64,000 nt of DNA from Flavobacteriia bacterium (GCA_016178305.1 JACOTM010000024.1:40240-104239), one strand, 5' to 3'; positions 53,924 to 63,762 are shown, counted from the first letter of the stretch. The notes: generated from the sequence alone by a model not told the origin. Translations and numbers: made by a program.

Positions 53924-54508
53924 ATGAAAATTTCATATACTCTTTCAAGCATTTCTCACAATGAATTAGATGCAGTGTATGAAATGTGCAACTTCGAACT
54001 CGGGCAAAATTATATCAAAAAAGAATTTTTTATAGACAGTATTACAAACAAAAAAAGCATTGTAAGAGTTGCAAAAATAAAAGCAAAAACAATTGGTTTT
54101 AGTATCGCAATATTATACACTAAAGATGAATTAATTGAATATTTAACAGATAAAAGAGCTGAACAGCTAGTACTACCTCCTTTAGAAAATCAATTGGTTG
54201 GAATTACTAAAATAGTTGTTGTACTTGAAAAGTTCAAAAAAAATGGTATTGGTATAGACTTGTTAAACGATTCTTTAAAATTAATTGGGAATCATCAAAT
54301 TGGGTTTATATTCGGCTTTGCATGGAAAAGCAAAAATAGTATTAATGCCAAACGAATTCTAGAACGAAATAATTTTAAAGAAATTTTGGAAATAAAAAAT
54401 TTTTGGAACGATGAAAGTATCAGGGAAAATTATTCCTGTCCGGATTGTGGAAATCCTCCTTGTGTTTGCTCAGCTGTTATTTTTATGAAATCAATAATCT
54501 ATGAATAG
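53924..54508 (+). CDS. GNAT acetyltransferase with C-terminal Cys cluster
   Basis: About 194 residues from the ATG at 53924. A GNAT core: EMCNFELGQNYIKKEFF, AKTIGFSIAILYTKD, then the acetyl-CoA segment VVVLEKFKKNGIGIDLLNDSL (K-x-x-G-x-G) and SINAKRILERNNFKEI. The C-terminal SCPDCGNPPCVCSAVIFMK has four Cys in two CxxC/CxC pairs, which may bind zinc. Its stop overlaps the start of the WYL regulator gene by 8 bp, so the two are co-expressed. Confidence 0.75.
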   Translation: MKISYTLSSISHNELDAVYEMCNFELGQNYIKKEFFIDSITNKKSIVRVAKIKAKTIGFSIAILYTKDELIEYLTDKRAEQLVLPPLENQLVGITKIVVVLEKFKKNGIGIDLLNDSLKLIGNHQIGFIFGFAWKSKNSINAKRILERNNFKEILEIKNFWNDESIRENYSCPDCGNPPCVCSAVIFMKSIIYE

Positions 54509-55454
54509 AATTAATCGAATTTCAGCAATCTTAATACAATTGCAATCTAAAAAAGTTGTAAAAGCACAAGAAATTGCAGATCGTTTTCAAATCAGTTTAC
54601 GAACAGTTTACCGTGATATCAATTCTTTAGAAGAAGCTGGAATTCCGCTATATGCAGAAGCTGGAGTTGGTTATTCATTAGTTGATGGATATAAATTGCC
54701 TCCTGTAATGTTTACAAGAGAAGAAGCTTTAACCTTTGTAACTGCTGAAAAATTAATCGAAAAATTTACAGACAAACAAACTTTCAAGCATTATCAAACA
54801 GGATTAACAAAGTTAAAAGCAGTATTACAAACATCCGAAAAAGAATACATTAATCAAATAGACAAACATTTAATTGTCCAAAAAAGCGAAAGATACCATC
54901 CTCCTCATTTCGACTCAAACACCAATGTAATTCAGATAATTCTTGAAAATATAACTAAAAATAAATGCATTAAAATACAATATAATGCGAATTACAATCT
55001 TCAGCAAACAGAAAGAATTATTGAATCAATTGGAGTTTATTTTTCATCCAATCATTGGTATTTAATAGCTTTTTGTCACCTCAGAAATGAATATAGAACT
55101 TTCAGAGTTGATCGCATCCAAACACTTGAAGGAATAAATTTGAATTATACAAAAAATCATCCTTCTCTTGAAAACTATTTAAATTCACTTCTCAAAGAAG
55201 AAAAAGATTTGTTTGAAGTTATTATTGAAGTTGAAAAAAATTGTATCATGTATTTGGGAGAACAAAAATATTACAATGGATTTATTCATCAAATAGAAAA
55301 AGAAAACGTCGTTGAAATGCATTTTTTATCAAGTTCAATTGAAGGTTTTGCAAGATGGTATTTAATGTTTGTAGATAAAGCTCAAATTATTACTCCTCCT
55401 GCTTTAAAATCGAGAATAATCGAAATTGTTAGTAAAATTGATTTCAAACTATAA
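54501..55454 (+). CDS. HTH-WYL (YafY/DeoR-like) transcriptional regulator
   Basis: A 317-residue regulator. The N-terminal HTH_11 (RINRISAILIQLQSKKVVKAQEIADRFQISLRTVYRDINSLEEAGIPL) is followed by YAEAGVGYSLVDGYKLPPVMF, then a WYL domain (residues 140-220, IKIQYNANY, HWYLIAFCHLRNEYRTFRVDRIQ) and a WCX tail. WYL proteins often sense nucleic-acid or small ligands and regulate neighbouring genes. An operator-like inverted repeat lies 9 bp after its stop, in front of the DinB gene, which is a probable target. Confidence 0.92.
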   Translation: MNRINRISAILIQLQSKKVVKAQEIADRFQISLRTVYRDINSLEEAGIPLYAEAGVGYSLVDGYKLPPVMFTREEALTFVTAEKLIEKFTDKQTFKHYQTGLTKLKAVLQTSEKEYINQIDKHLIVQKSERYHPPHFDSNTNVIQIILENITKNKCIKIQYNANYNLQQTERIIESIGVYFSSNHWYLIAFCHLRNEYRTFRVDRIQTLEGINLNYTKNHPSLENYLNSLLKEEKDLFEVIIEVEKNCIMYLGEQKYYNGFIHQIEKENVVEMHFLSSSIEGFARWYLMFVDKAQIITPPALKSRIIEIVSKIDFKL

Positions 55455-55462
55455 ATCACTAC

Positions 55463-55497
55463 TGACATACTGTTGTCATATACATCTCTTAATTTTG
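55463..55497 (+). promoter_or_regulatory. Operator and -7 element of the DinB gene
   Basis: TGACATACTGTTGTCA (55463-55478) is a TGACA-N6-TGTCA inverted repeat. TAATTTTG (55490-55497; TAnnTTTG) lies 12 bp further on, 26 bp before the ATG at 55524. The repeat sits at the -33 region, where the WYL regulator upstream could bind. Confidence 0.55.
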
Positions 55498-55523
55498 TTT
55501 CATAATTCAAACAAATACAAATT

Positions 55524-56024
55524 ATGAAAACATTTATTGAAACTTTCATCGAAGAGTTGAAAATGGAAGGTGAAAGCACTAAAAAATTACTGACTTTGAT
55601 ACCAAAGGAGAAATTAGACTGGCAACCTCATACCAAAAGTATGACTTTAAAAGCATTGGCTACACATATTTCTGAAATTCCAGGTTGGATAAAAATTGGG
55701 GTAACAACGAGTGAAATTAATTTTGCAGATAATCCTTATCCTCCTAAAGATTGTAATTCAGCCGAAGAATTTTTGGATTATATAGATGAAATGATTCTAA
55801 TTTCTCAAAATGAATTAGGCAAAGTATCGGATGCAATATTAACCGAAACATGGGTTATGAGAAATGCTGAAATTATTTATGCTGAAATGTCAAAATGGGA
55901 AGTTATTCGTCATTCTTTCAATCAATTAATTCACCATCGTGCTCAATTAGGTGTTTATCTACGATTACTTGATATTCCGTTACCTGGTGTTTACGGTCCA
56001 ACAGCTGATGAGTTGCCACATTAA
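55524..56024 (+). CDS. DinB-family protein
   Basis: A 166-residue four-helix-bundle protein. Putative metal ligands are the His residues in KALATHISEIPGW and VIRHSFNQLIHHRAQLGVYL, and the C-terminal motif is IPLPGVYGPTADE, typical of DinB/YfiT proteins. Some members are thiol-transferases or detoxification enzymes; no activity can be named. It is probably regulated by the WYL protein encoded directly upstream. Confidence 0.87.
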   Translation: MKTFIETFIEELKMEGESTKKLLTLIPKEKLDWQPHTKSMTLKALATHISEIPGWIKIGVTTSEINFADNPYPPKDCNSAEEFLDYIDEMILISQNELGKVSDAILTETWVMRNAEIIYAEMSKWEVIRHSFNQLIHHRAQLGVYLRLLDIPLPGVYGPTADELPH

Positions 56025-56030
56025 AATGCT

Positions 56031-56071
56031 GGTAATGGTGGTTCCGATTCCGCTCAACCACCATTACCCTT
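56031..56071. terminator. Bidirectional terminator between DinB and LhgO genes
   Basis: GGTAATGGTGGTT (56031-56043) pairs with AACCACCATTACC (56056-56068), a 13-bp perfect stem, with T on one side and A on the other. It serves both convergent genes. Confidence 0.92.
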
Positions 56072-56074
56072 TTA

Positions 56075-57307
56075 TTAAATTTCTACTTTTTCATTTTGCA
56101 CCAAACCGAAATGTTTTTCAGCTTCTTTAGTAATATATCCTCCAATTGCTAAAGATGCCGTTGCTGCTGGAGATGGCGCATTTAAAACATGAATTGAATT
56201 CCCATGATATTCGATTCTAAAATCGTCACGCGTATCACCATCTTGCCTTAATAATAAAGCCCTTACTCCTGCTCTTCCAGGTTTAATATCTTCCATTGTT
56301 AAAGAAGGAACCATTCTTTGTAATGTTTTCAAAAATAATTTTTTAGAAAAGGCTCTTCGGTATTCATCAATACCAAATTTCATATTACCGAAAAATAATT
56401 TCCACGTTCCTCTATACGTTAAAGCATCAATCGTATCTCTCCAAGAAAAATCTGTTTTGTTATAACCTTCTCTTTTAAACGTAAAAACAGCATTTGGTCC
56501 ACATTCAATTTCGCCATCAGTCATTCGTGTAAAATGAACGCCTAAGAAAGGAAAATCTGGATTCGGTACTGGATAAATTAAATTTTTGATTTTATGTTTT
56601 GCTTGTTCCGTCAATTCATAATAATCCCCTCTGAATCCAACTACTTTTTCTTTTAAATTAACACCATCTTTTTTAGCCATTCTATCAGCTTGTAAACCAG
56701 CACAGAAAACCAAATATTTAGCTTCAAAATTTCCTTTTGATGTAATAATTGTGGATGTATTTGTATTCTTTTTGATTGCAGTTACTTCATGTCCTAATTT
56801 TAATTCACTGCTTGGATTCTCTTTCAAAGCCAATTCAACCATTTTCGCTGTAGCACCTCTAAAATCAATAATTCCTGTACAAGGAACCCATATTCCAGCT
56901 ATACCTACACAACTCGGTTCAATTTCGCTTATTTTTTGGGCATCAATTTTTTCAATACCTTCTATTTCATTTTTTAAACCTGTTTGATAGACTTTCTCTA
57001 AATTTTCAAGTTCACTTTCATCGGTTGCAACAACTATTTTTCCACAAATATCATGCTTAATTCCGTGTTCTTTTGCAAATGCAACCAATTCATGACGACC
57101 ATCAATACAGTTTTTAGCTTTTAAAGAACCTGGTTTATAATACAATCCTGAATGAATTACGCCCGAATTATGCCCAGTTTGGTGATCAGAAAGAATATTT
57201 TCTTTTTCAATTAATACCAACTTTAAATTTGGATATTGTTTTTGAAGTTTATACATTGTTGCTGCTCCAACAATCCCTCCACCTATAACTGCTACATCAA
57301 ATACCAT
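56075..57307 (-). CDS. lhgO: L-2-hydroxyglutarate oxidase
   Basis: A 410-residue FAD enzyme. The dinucleotide fold is DVAVIGGGIVGAATMYKLQ, the FAD contact HNSGVIHSGLYYKPGSLKAKNCIDG is the LhgO/DAO hallmark, then KEHGIKHDICGKIVVAT, a C-terminal FAD region (PGRAGVRALLLRQDG; HVLNAPSPAATASLAIGGYI). It oxidises L-2-hydroxyglutarate to 2-oxoglutarate, a metabolite-repair step, at the membrane and probably feeds the quinone pool. The gene is divergent from the acyltransferase gene with 49 bp between starts. Confidence 0.93.
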   Translation of the reverse strand: MVFDVAVIGGGIVGAATMYKLQKQYPNLKLVLIEKENILSDHQTGHNSGVIHSGLYYKPGSLKAKNCIDGRHELVAFAKEHGIKHDICGKIVVATDESELENLEKVYQTGLKNEIEGIEKIDAQKISEIEPSCVGIAGIWVPCTGIIDFRGATAKMVELALKENPSSELKLGHEVTAIKKNTNTSTIITSKGNFEAKYLVFCAGLQADRMAKKDGVNLKEKVVGFRGDYYELTEQAKHKIKNLIYPVPNPDFPFLGVHFTRMTDGEIECGPNAVFTFKREGYNKTDFSWRDTIDALTYRGTWKLFFGNMKFGIDEYRRAFSKKLFLKTLQRMVPSLTMEDIKPGRAGVRALLLRQDGDTRDDFRIEYHGNSIHVLNAPSPAATASLAIGGYITKEAEKHFGLVQNEKVEI

Positions 57308-57356
57308 TCTTTCTTATATTTACCGTAATTTTATACAAAATTAATGATTCAAATGA

Positions 57357-58505
57357 ATGAATGAACAAAACAATGATATTTTTAATAAACCCTATTTTTT
57401 CCCTAATTTAAATAGTCTAAGATTTATTTGCGCATTTTTATTGTTTCTATTCCATAATATGACTTTCACTAAAAATATTTGGGGTGATTTTTATTCAAAT
57501 ACGTATTTTACTCTTTTTTTATCATTACTAAATAAAGTTTTATTTTCAGTCAATTTCTTTTTTGTAGTTAGTGGTTTCCTGATTACTTATCTACTTTTGC
57601 ATGAAAAATTTCGAACTAAAAAAGTAAAAATAGGAAATTTCCTAATGCGGCGAATATTAAGGATTTGGCCCCTGTATTTCATACTTGTCGTTTTCGGATT
57701 TTTTATCTTTCCCTATTTACCAAATGGAATTCAAACAGTGCATGAACTTTGGCGATTTTCTATTTTTCTTTCCAATATCGATGAAATTATAGTTGGCATG
57801 AATGACCCTTTAAATTTTCTAACTGTCAGTTGGACCATTAGTGTTGAAGAGCATTTTTATTTTATATGGGCACTATTTTTTATGGGAATTAATTTTTTAA
57901 AAAATAAGCTCTCAATCATGCAACTTACTTTGCTATTTAATAGTTGTTTATTTCTTTTTTCTATAATTTACAGAATAAATCATAACGATAGTGAGCGCAT
58001 TTTATATTACCATACCTTCTCAGTTTTAGGAGATTTAGCAATTGGTAGTATTACAGCATTAGCTGTTTTTAAGCCGCAAATCATCATTTATTTTAAGAAT
58101 TTAAGTCGTTTAAAAATCATATTTTTTTATCTATTTTCAATAATCTATTTTATAGGAGAGGGTTTTGTATGGAAAGGGAATTTAATTGCTTTCAACAGAA
58201 TAATTCCATCTATCATATTCGGTATCTTAATTTTAGAACAAGTTTATTCTTTAAACTCACCTTTTAAAGTAGATCAAATCCCCTATATTAATAAGGCTGG
58301 AAAATTAACTTATGGGTTTTACATGTTTCATTCCATTTTCATCTATTATTGGGCAATTTATTTTGAAAATCATCAACTTACTTCAAGCATCCTTTATTTA
58401 TTTCTTTTCATTGGAATAACATTCACAAGCACATACTTTTGCTCCTATATTAGTTATTATTACTTTGAAGAAAAAATCTTAAAATTGAAAAAATATTTTA
58501 AATAA
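57357..58505 (+). CDS. Acyltransferase family 3 (OafA-like) membrane protein
   Basis: A 382-residue protein of about ten helices. FPNLNSLRFICAFLLFLFHN contains the R-x10-H pair of acyltransferase 3, LRIWPLYFILVVFGFF follows, SWTISVEEHFYFIWALFF carries the family SVEExFY motif, and later helices close with AGKLTYGFYMFHSIFIYYW. Such enzymes O-acetylate surface sugars from the cytoplasm outward. The start at 57357 is the second of two nearby ATGs; the first leads to an immediate stop. The target glycan is unknown. Confidence 0.9.
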   Translation: MNEQNNDIFNKPYFFPNLNSLRFICAFLLFLFHNMTFTKNIWGDFYSNTYFTLFLSLLNKVLFSVNFFFVVSGFLITYLLLHEKFRTKKVKIGNFLMRRILRIWPLYFILVVFGFFIFPYLPNGIQTVHELWRFSIFLSNIDEIIVGMNDPLNFLTVSWTISVEEHFYFIWALFFMGINFLKNKLSIMQLTLLFNSCLFLFSIIYRINHNDSERILYYHTFSVLGDLAIGSITALAVFKPQIIIYFKNLSRLKIIFFYLFSIIYFIGEGFVWKGNLIAFNRIIPSIIFGILILEQVYSLNSPFKVDQIPYINKAGKLTYGFYMFHSIFIYYWAIYFENHQLTSSILYLFLFIGITFTSTYFCSYISYYYFEEKILKLKKYFK

Positions 58506-58883
58506 TTAGTCTAATTGTTGATCTAAAGGCTTTTGCTCAACAGGCGTTTGATTTTCAGAAAGTGATTGTGATGGAATTTCAATTTTTGAGGGAGGAGTAT
58601 AACTTACTGCATTTTCAATTTCATGAATTGATTGATCTAATGGTCTTTGAATTTCTTCATTGGTTTCTCTTATAATTTGAGAAAAATTCATATCTTTTTT
58701 TATATCCAGACCCGATTTTTTAATTTCATTTTGAACTTCGTTTGAAGCTTCTTTAATTTGATGCATTGTTCTCCCCAATGATTTTGCTATTCCAGGGATA
58801 CTTTTCGATCCAAAAAAGATTAATATAAAAAGTAAGATCAAAAGAACTTCAGAACCGGCAATATCATTTAAGAAAAGAAGCAT
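58506..58883 (-). CDS. tatA: TatA/TatB-type twin-arginine translocase subunit
   Basis: A 125-residue protein with the TatA layout: a short periplasmic N-terminus, one membrane helix (SEVLLILLFILIFFG), a hinge FGSKSIPGIAKSLGRTMHQIKEA with the amphipathic helix, then an acidic, Pro/Gln-rich tail. In Bacteroidota a single TatA-type protein often serves both TatA and TatB roles. It stands alone; no tatC is in the window. A -7 element CAAAATTA (minus: TAATTTTG) lies at 58901-58908. Confidence 0.87.
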   Translation of the reverse strand: MLLFLNDIAGSEVLLILLFILIFFGSKSIPGIAKSLGRTMHQIKEASNEVQNEIKKSGLDIKKDMNFSQIIRETNEEIQRPLDQSIHEIENAVSYTPPSKIEIPSQSLSENQTPVEQKPLDQQLD

Positions 58884-58900
58884 AACATATTATTTGAATA

Positions 58901-58908
58901 CAAAATTA
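58901..58908 (-). promoter_or_regulatory. -7 element upstream of tatA
   Basis: The minus strand reads TAATTTTG (TAnnTTTG) 17 bp upstream of the tatA start. No -33 TTG is visible at the usual distance. Confidence 0.4.
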
Positions 58909-59030
58909 AGAATTTATCTAGTAAATCCTTTACTTTTATCGAAGTAACTGTTGAAATTTCTAAAATCAACTCAATTCAATCTTTTAAATTCATTTTATCT
59001 ATTAATTTTACAATTCTTAAACTTGTTGAA

Positions 59031-61376
59031 ATGAAATTTATTATAGTCACAACCATTCTTTTAAGTCCTCTACTTTTAAATGCTCAAGTTCCAAACAATT
59101 CAAAATTAGTCTTGAGCGAAATAATGAAAGGAAATGAATTTGTTGGTTTTCAACCTGAAAACATCCGTTGGTCTGTTGATAGTAAATTTATACTATTTGA
59201 TTGGAATCCTGAAAAAAATCCAGGAAATTCAACTTATATCTATTCACTGGAAACAAAAAAATACCAAAAAGCAACTTTAGAACTTTTAAATTTATTAGTT
59301 GAAAATGATCCTTTACAATTCGGACATAAATCATACTACTACATTATTGATGGTGTATTAGTTCGTTATGAATTAGCCTCCAAAAATATTACTGTAATTT
59401 ATAAAACAACTCAATTTATTCATTCTATACAACGTATTCCGTTGAATGAAAATGTCTATTTTGTTTCAATTAATAATCTTTTTGTTTATTCTGAAACATC
59501 AAAAGGAATAGAACAAATTACTAATTTTATTCAAGAAGAAAAACCAGAAAACACAACCGATTCAACATTTTTAGAAAAACAACAAACAGCATTATTTCAG
59601 TATATAAATGATAAAAATAAACGTATTGAATGGCGTAATAAAAATGAAATTCAACGTTTCAAATATCCTAAAGAAATTTACATTGGAAAAGATAATATAG
59701 ACAACATTCAAATATCAAAAAATGGACAATTTATTTACTACCGAATCTCTAAAGAAATCCATGAAACAGAAACACAATTCGATAATTTTATCACGAATAA
59801 TGGTTATGTAAAAACCTCAAAAGCAAGATCTAAAGTTACTCTACTTGAACCAAATTATAAATTAGGAATTGTTAACTTATTAAGAGACACAACCTATTTT
59901 GTAAATTTTTCTAAATTATCCAATATTCGAAAAAAACCTAATTATTTAAATGATAAATCTGATTATCAAAACGATAGAAATATTATTATACATCGTGTAG
60001 TTAATTCAAATAATGGTAAATATGCGCTCATTGATATTCGAAGTAGCGATAACAAAGATCGATGGATTGTTCAATTTAATAATTTAAATGGTGAGATTTT
60101 AGAGATTGAAAATCAACATGATGAAGCATGGATAGGTGGGCCTGGAATTCATGAATGGGGAGAAGAAGAAGGTGTTTTAGGATTCTTACCTGATAACGAG
60201 ACTTTCTATTATCAATCAGAAATCACAGGTTATTCCCATCTATATACTTTTAATCTAAATTCAAAAATAAAAACAGCTCTTACAGCAGGAAATTGGGAAG
60301 TTCACAAAGTCAAACTTTCTAATGATGGTAAACGTTTTTACATCACAGCCAATAAAAATCATCCTGGAAATAGAGAATTTTATCATCTATCCATTTCTGA
60401 TCAAAAATTAACACCAATCCTCACCAAAGAAGGAGCTGTAGAAGTTGAAATATCAACAGATGAAAAATATTTAGCAGTTCGATTTTCGACAAAAAATAAT
60501 CCTTGGGAATTATACCTTTGCAAAAATGAAAAAAATAACGAGTTGATTCAAATCACACAATCACAAACTGAAAAGTTCAAAAATTATCAATGGAAATCAC
60601 CTGAAGTTATTAAAATACAAGGTTCTGATGGTAAAGAATTTTACGCTCGAATTTACAAACCAACCAATGAAACCAAAAACAATGCAACTGTTATGTTTGT
60701 TCATGGTGCTGGATATTTACAAAATGCACACAATTATTGGAGCTATTATTGTCGTGAATATATGTTTCACAATATGTTAACGGATAATGGTTATACCGTT
60801 ATCGATATCGATTATAGAGCGAGTGAAGGATATGGTCGTGATTATCGAACAGCTATTTATGAAAATATGGGGGGACGCGATTTAGCCGATTATATCGATG
60901 CAAAAAAATATCTAGTAAAAAACTATCATTTAGATTCAAATCGATTTGGTATTTATGGTGGATCTTATGGTGGATTTATCACTTTGATGGGAATGCTAAA
61001 AACGCCAGGACAATTTGTTTGTGGAGCGGCATTAAGATCAGTTACAGATTGGGCACATTACAATTTAGATTACACGAGTAACATTCTAAACTACCCAGAA
61101 ACGGATCCCAAAGCTTACGAGAGAAGTTCACCTATCTATTATGCCAATAATTTAAAAGGTCGTTTATTATTACTTCACGGTATGGTTGATGACAATGTTC
61201 AATTTCAAGATGTCGTTCGTTTAAGCCAACGATTCATAGAACTAGGGAAAACCAATTGGGAACTTGCCGTTTTTCCTGTTGAAGCACATAGTTTTAAGGA
61301 ATCTTACTCATGGACAGATGAGTATAGAAGAATTTATGAGATGTTTTATGAGGAATTGGGAAGATTGAAAGATTAG
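59031..61376 (+). CDS. S9 family prolyl-oligopeptidase-like serine peptidase
   Basis: A 781-residue secreted peptidase of the DPP-IV/acylaminoacyl-peptidase type. The signal peptide is MKFIIVTTILLSPLLLNAQ. The N-terminal ~500 residues form a beta-propeller-like sensor (repeated WSVDSKFILFDW, PDNETFYYQSE strands). The C-terminal alpha/beta-hydrolase has the nucleophile in FGIYGGSYGGFITLMG (Ser about residue 644), the Asp in MVDDNVQF and the His in VEAHSFKE. It probably cleaves dipeptides in the periplasm. Confidence 0.92.
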   Translation: MKFIIVTTILLSPLLLNAQVPNNSKLVLSEIMKGNEFVGFQPENIRWSVDSKFILFDWNPEKNPGNSTYIYSLETKKYQKATLELLNLLVENDPLQFGHKSYYYIIDGVLVRYELASKNITVIYKTTQFIHSIQRIPLNENVYFVSINNLFVYSETSKGIEQITNFIQEEKPENTTDSTFLEKQQTALFQYINDKNKRIEWRNKNEIQRFKYPKEIYIGKDNIDNIQISKNGQFIYYRISKEIHETETQFDNFITNNGYVKTSKARSKVTLLEPNYKLGIVNLLRDTTYFVNFSKLSNIRKKPNYLNDKSDYQNDRNIIIHRVVNSNNGKYALIDIRSSDNKDRWIVQFNNLNGEILEIENQHDEAWIGGPGIHEWGEEEGVLGFLPDNETFYYQSEITGYSHLYTFNLNSKIKTALTAGNWEVHKVKLSNDGKRFYITANKNHPGNREFYHLSISDQKLTPILTKEGAVEVEISTDEKYLAVRFSTKNNPWELYLCKNEKNNELIQITQSQTEKFKNYQWKSPEVIKIQGSDGKEFYARIYKPTNETKNNATVMFVHGAGYLQNAHNYWSYYCREYMFHNMLTDNGYTVIDIDYRASEGYGRDYRTAIYENMGGRDLADYIDAKKYLVKNYHLDSNRFGIYGGSYGGFITLMGMLKTPGQFVCGAALRSVTDWAHYNLDYTSNILNYPETDPKAYERSSPIYYANNLKGRLLLLHGMVDDNVQFQDVVRLSQRFIELGKTNWELAVFPVEAHSFKESYSWTDEYRRIYEMFYEELGRLKD

Positions 61377-61431
61377 ATTTTAGCTACTAAATACCTGTAT
61401 ATTAAAACGTTCTTACTAGACAAAATTAGTT

Positions 61432-61869
61432 ATGACAATAAAAGAATTACACTCCATTAATGAAATGATTCAAGAAATTGAAGTCATGCAAGAATTATAT
61501 CCTACATTAGCAACGGAGAAATACCGTGAAATGTTAGTTTCCATGCTCCCACATAATTACAAACAAGTTGCAGTGTATGATGGGGGAAAATGTGTAGGCA
61601 TTAGTGGCTTTTGGATTGGAACCAAATTATGGTGCGGGAAATATTTAGAATTGGATAATGTCATTGTAATTGCTTCATATCGTTCGAAAGGAGTTGGAAA
61701 AATAATGTCTGAATATCTCGAAAAAAAAGCGATTGAATTAAATTGTAACATCCAAGTTCTAGATGCTTATACAACTAATTTTAAAGCACATAGATTTTAT
61801 TACAATCAAGGATTTAGTCCAAAAGGATTTCATTTTATCAAAATTTTAAATGAAAAAGAAATTCGATAA
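61432..61869 (+). CDS. GNAT-family N-acetyltransferase
   Basis: A 145-residue acetyltransferase: KQVAVYDGGKCVGISGFWIG, YLELDNVIVIASYRSKGVGKIMSEYLEKKA with the acetyl-CoA loop SKGVGK, and the C-terminal DAYTTNFKAHRFYYNQGFSPKGFHF. The substrate is unknown. It lies 55 bp behind the S9 peptidase gene and is convergent with the U32 gene. Confidence 0.88.
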   Translation: MTIKELHSINEMIQEIEVMQELYPTLATEKYREMLVSMLPHNYKQVAVYDGGKCVGISGFWIGTKLWCGKYLELDNVIVIASYRSKGVGKIMSEYLEKKAIELNCNIQVLDAYTTNFKAHRFYYNQGFSPKGFHFIKILNEKEIR

Positions 61870-61896
61870 CACGATCAAAAAATCGAATTAATAAAA

Positions 61897-63762
61897 TTAA
61901 AAATCATCATCTTCGAATTCTAATTCTGCATCTTTTTCCCAGATTTCCATTTCACATGGTTTACAATTGAATTTCAATTTATACTCATTGTCTCCATTTT
62001 TTAACGTTAAAGGTTCAATTACTTTTTCACCCATTGTATCTCTTTGAAATCGTGCACACTTTCCAAGTTCATATTTAACACAATATTTTGTAACCATTAC
62101 TCTAGATTTCCCTGGATCCCACTGTAATTCAAATGCTTTTTCAATTTCTGTTACACCGTGTCTTTTATAAAATTCACGTGCTAATTTGTTGGAGACATTG
62201 TACGTAAAATCCAATTCTTTGACTGGATATGGATGATCTGTTTTAGTTATTTGAAATTCTTCACGGTGATATTCATTGACGCGAATAGTTATCAAATTCT
62301 CTAAAACTTCTCTTCTCAATTCGTTTATTTTTGAAATCGGTAAAAACCAATTCGCAGTAAAGTCAATTTCAATTTCATCAACGATAAATGGCGTATTTCC
62401 TGTTTTCGCAAGGTTTTTCTTTACATTTGGAATAATTGATTCTTCACTTTTAGCTAGTTCTTTTTCACTATTATAGGATAAACTACTTTCGTGGCCATCT
62501 TCATCAATCGCAACTAATTTAAATCCAGATTCTATTTCTGAAAAACACAACTTCACACCTATTTTTCGTATTGTACTATCCTCTCTTTCAACCAATTTAT
62601 TAAATTCAGCATCCGAATTACGATAAATTTCAGTTCCTACATTAATTTCTTTTAAGGTATTTGGAATCACTAAACTATTTAACACAACATTTATTTGCAA
62701 TCCATCCCCTTCTCCATTTTCGTTAATAAAGTAAAGGCCATCTCCATTGTTTAAAACTTCCGAATTTTCTATCAAATAGCCTTTCCCTTTCATTTCTAAC
62801 AACTTCCCGATATATTGTCCTTTAGATTTTGGACTTTCCCAAGAACCAATTTTTTCTTTTCGCTTATTTAAAAAATAATCTGTATATCCTCGATTAAAGC
62901 TACGATCCATTTCTGCATCAAAATTAAACGTTGTTCTACCAGAAGAAGCTTTTTGATAATTTTCATTATTTTCTAGAAACATATCTAGTTTTCTTCTCAA
63001 AAAAGAAACATTATTTTTCACATATACAATATCTTTCAATCTACCTTCAATTTTAAACGAAGTTACTCCAGCTTCAATTAAATTAGGCAATTGATCACTC
63101 AAATCTAAATCTTTAATCGAAAGTAAATGACTATTTGAAATTAAGGTTTTTCCTGTTCCATCAGTTAAGCTGTATGGTAATCGACAATTTTGGGCACAAG
63201 AACCTCTGTTTGCACTTCTCTCTCCTCCAGCAATACTCATGTAACAATTCCCACTAAACGAAACACATAATGCCCCCGAAACAAAAAATTCTAGTTCAAC
63301 ATCTGTAGTCTCATGAATTTCTTTAATTTGATCTAAATTCAATTCGCGAGCTAAAACAACACGTTGCATTCCAGCATCTTTCAAAAATTTCACATGTCTT
63401 GGATCACGATTATTTGCTTGTGTACTTGCATGAATAACAATTGGTGGTAAATCCATTTCCATAATTGCCATATCCTGAACAATTAGAGCATCTACACCTA
63501 TTTCATATAATTTGTAAATTAATTTCTTACAATCTTCCAACTCATGATCGTATAAAATAGTATTGATTACAACAAAAACTTGTGCTTTAAATAGATGAGC
63601 ATAGCGAACCAATTCCTCAATATCTTCAATTGGATTCGTTGCATTTGAACGAGCTCCATATTGAGGAGCTCCAATATAAACGGCATCTGCTCCTGAATTA
63701 ATTGCTAACATACCTTGCGCTAAATTTTTAGCTGGTGCGAGAATTTCAACTTTCTTTTTCAT
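61897..63762 (-). CDS. U32-family protein (RlhA/TrhP-like rRNA or tRNA hydroxylation)
   Basis: A 621-residue U32 protein. The TIM-barrel N-terminal half (EILAPAKNLAQGMLAINSGADAVYIG; VVINTILYDHELEDCKKLI; IVIHASTQANNRDPRHVKFL) contains the Cys motifs LCVSFSGNCYMSIAGGERSANRGSCAQNCRLPY typical of the iron-sulfur-binding U32 signature. A C-terminal extension ends with KYCVKYELGKCARF and KFNCKPCEMEIW. U32 proteins of this type hydroxylate 23S rRNA (RlhA) or tRNA (TrhP); the length is nearer to RlhA. It is not a collagenase in activity. The last residues are strongly acidic. Confidence 0.85.
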   Translation of the reverse strand: MKKKVEILAPAKNLAQGMLAINSGADAVYIGAPQYGARSNATNPIEDIEELVRYAHLFKAQVFVVINTILYDHELEDCKKLIYKLYEIGVDALIVQDMAIMEMDLPPIVIHASTQANNRDPRHVKFLKDAGMQRVVLARELNLDQIKEIHETTDVELEFFVSGALCVSFSGNCYMSIAGGERSANRGSCAQNCRLPYSLTDGTGKTLISNSHLLSIKDLDLSDQLPNLIEAGVTSFKIEGRLKDIVYVKNNVSFLRRKLDMFLENNENYQKASSGRTTFNFDAEMDRSFNRGYTDYFLNKRKEKIGSWESPKSKGQYIGKLLEMKGKGYLIENSEVLNNGDGLYFINENGEGDGLQINVVLNSLVIPNTLKEINVGTEIYRNSDAEFNKLVEREDSTIRKIGVKLCFSEIESGFKLVAIDEDGHESSLSYNSEKELAKSEESIIPNVKKNLAKTGNTPFIVDEIEIDFTANWFLPISKINELRREVLENLITIRVNEYHREEFQITKTDHPYPVKELDFTYNVSNKLAREFYKRHGVTEIEKAFELQWDPGKSRVMVTKYCVKYELGKCARFQRDTMGEKVIEPLTLKNGDNEYKLKFNCKPCEMEIWEKDAELEFEDDDF

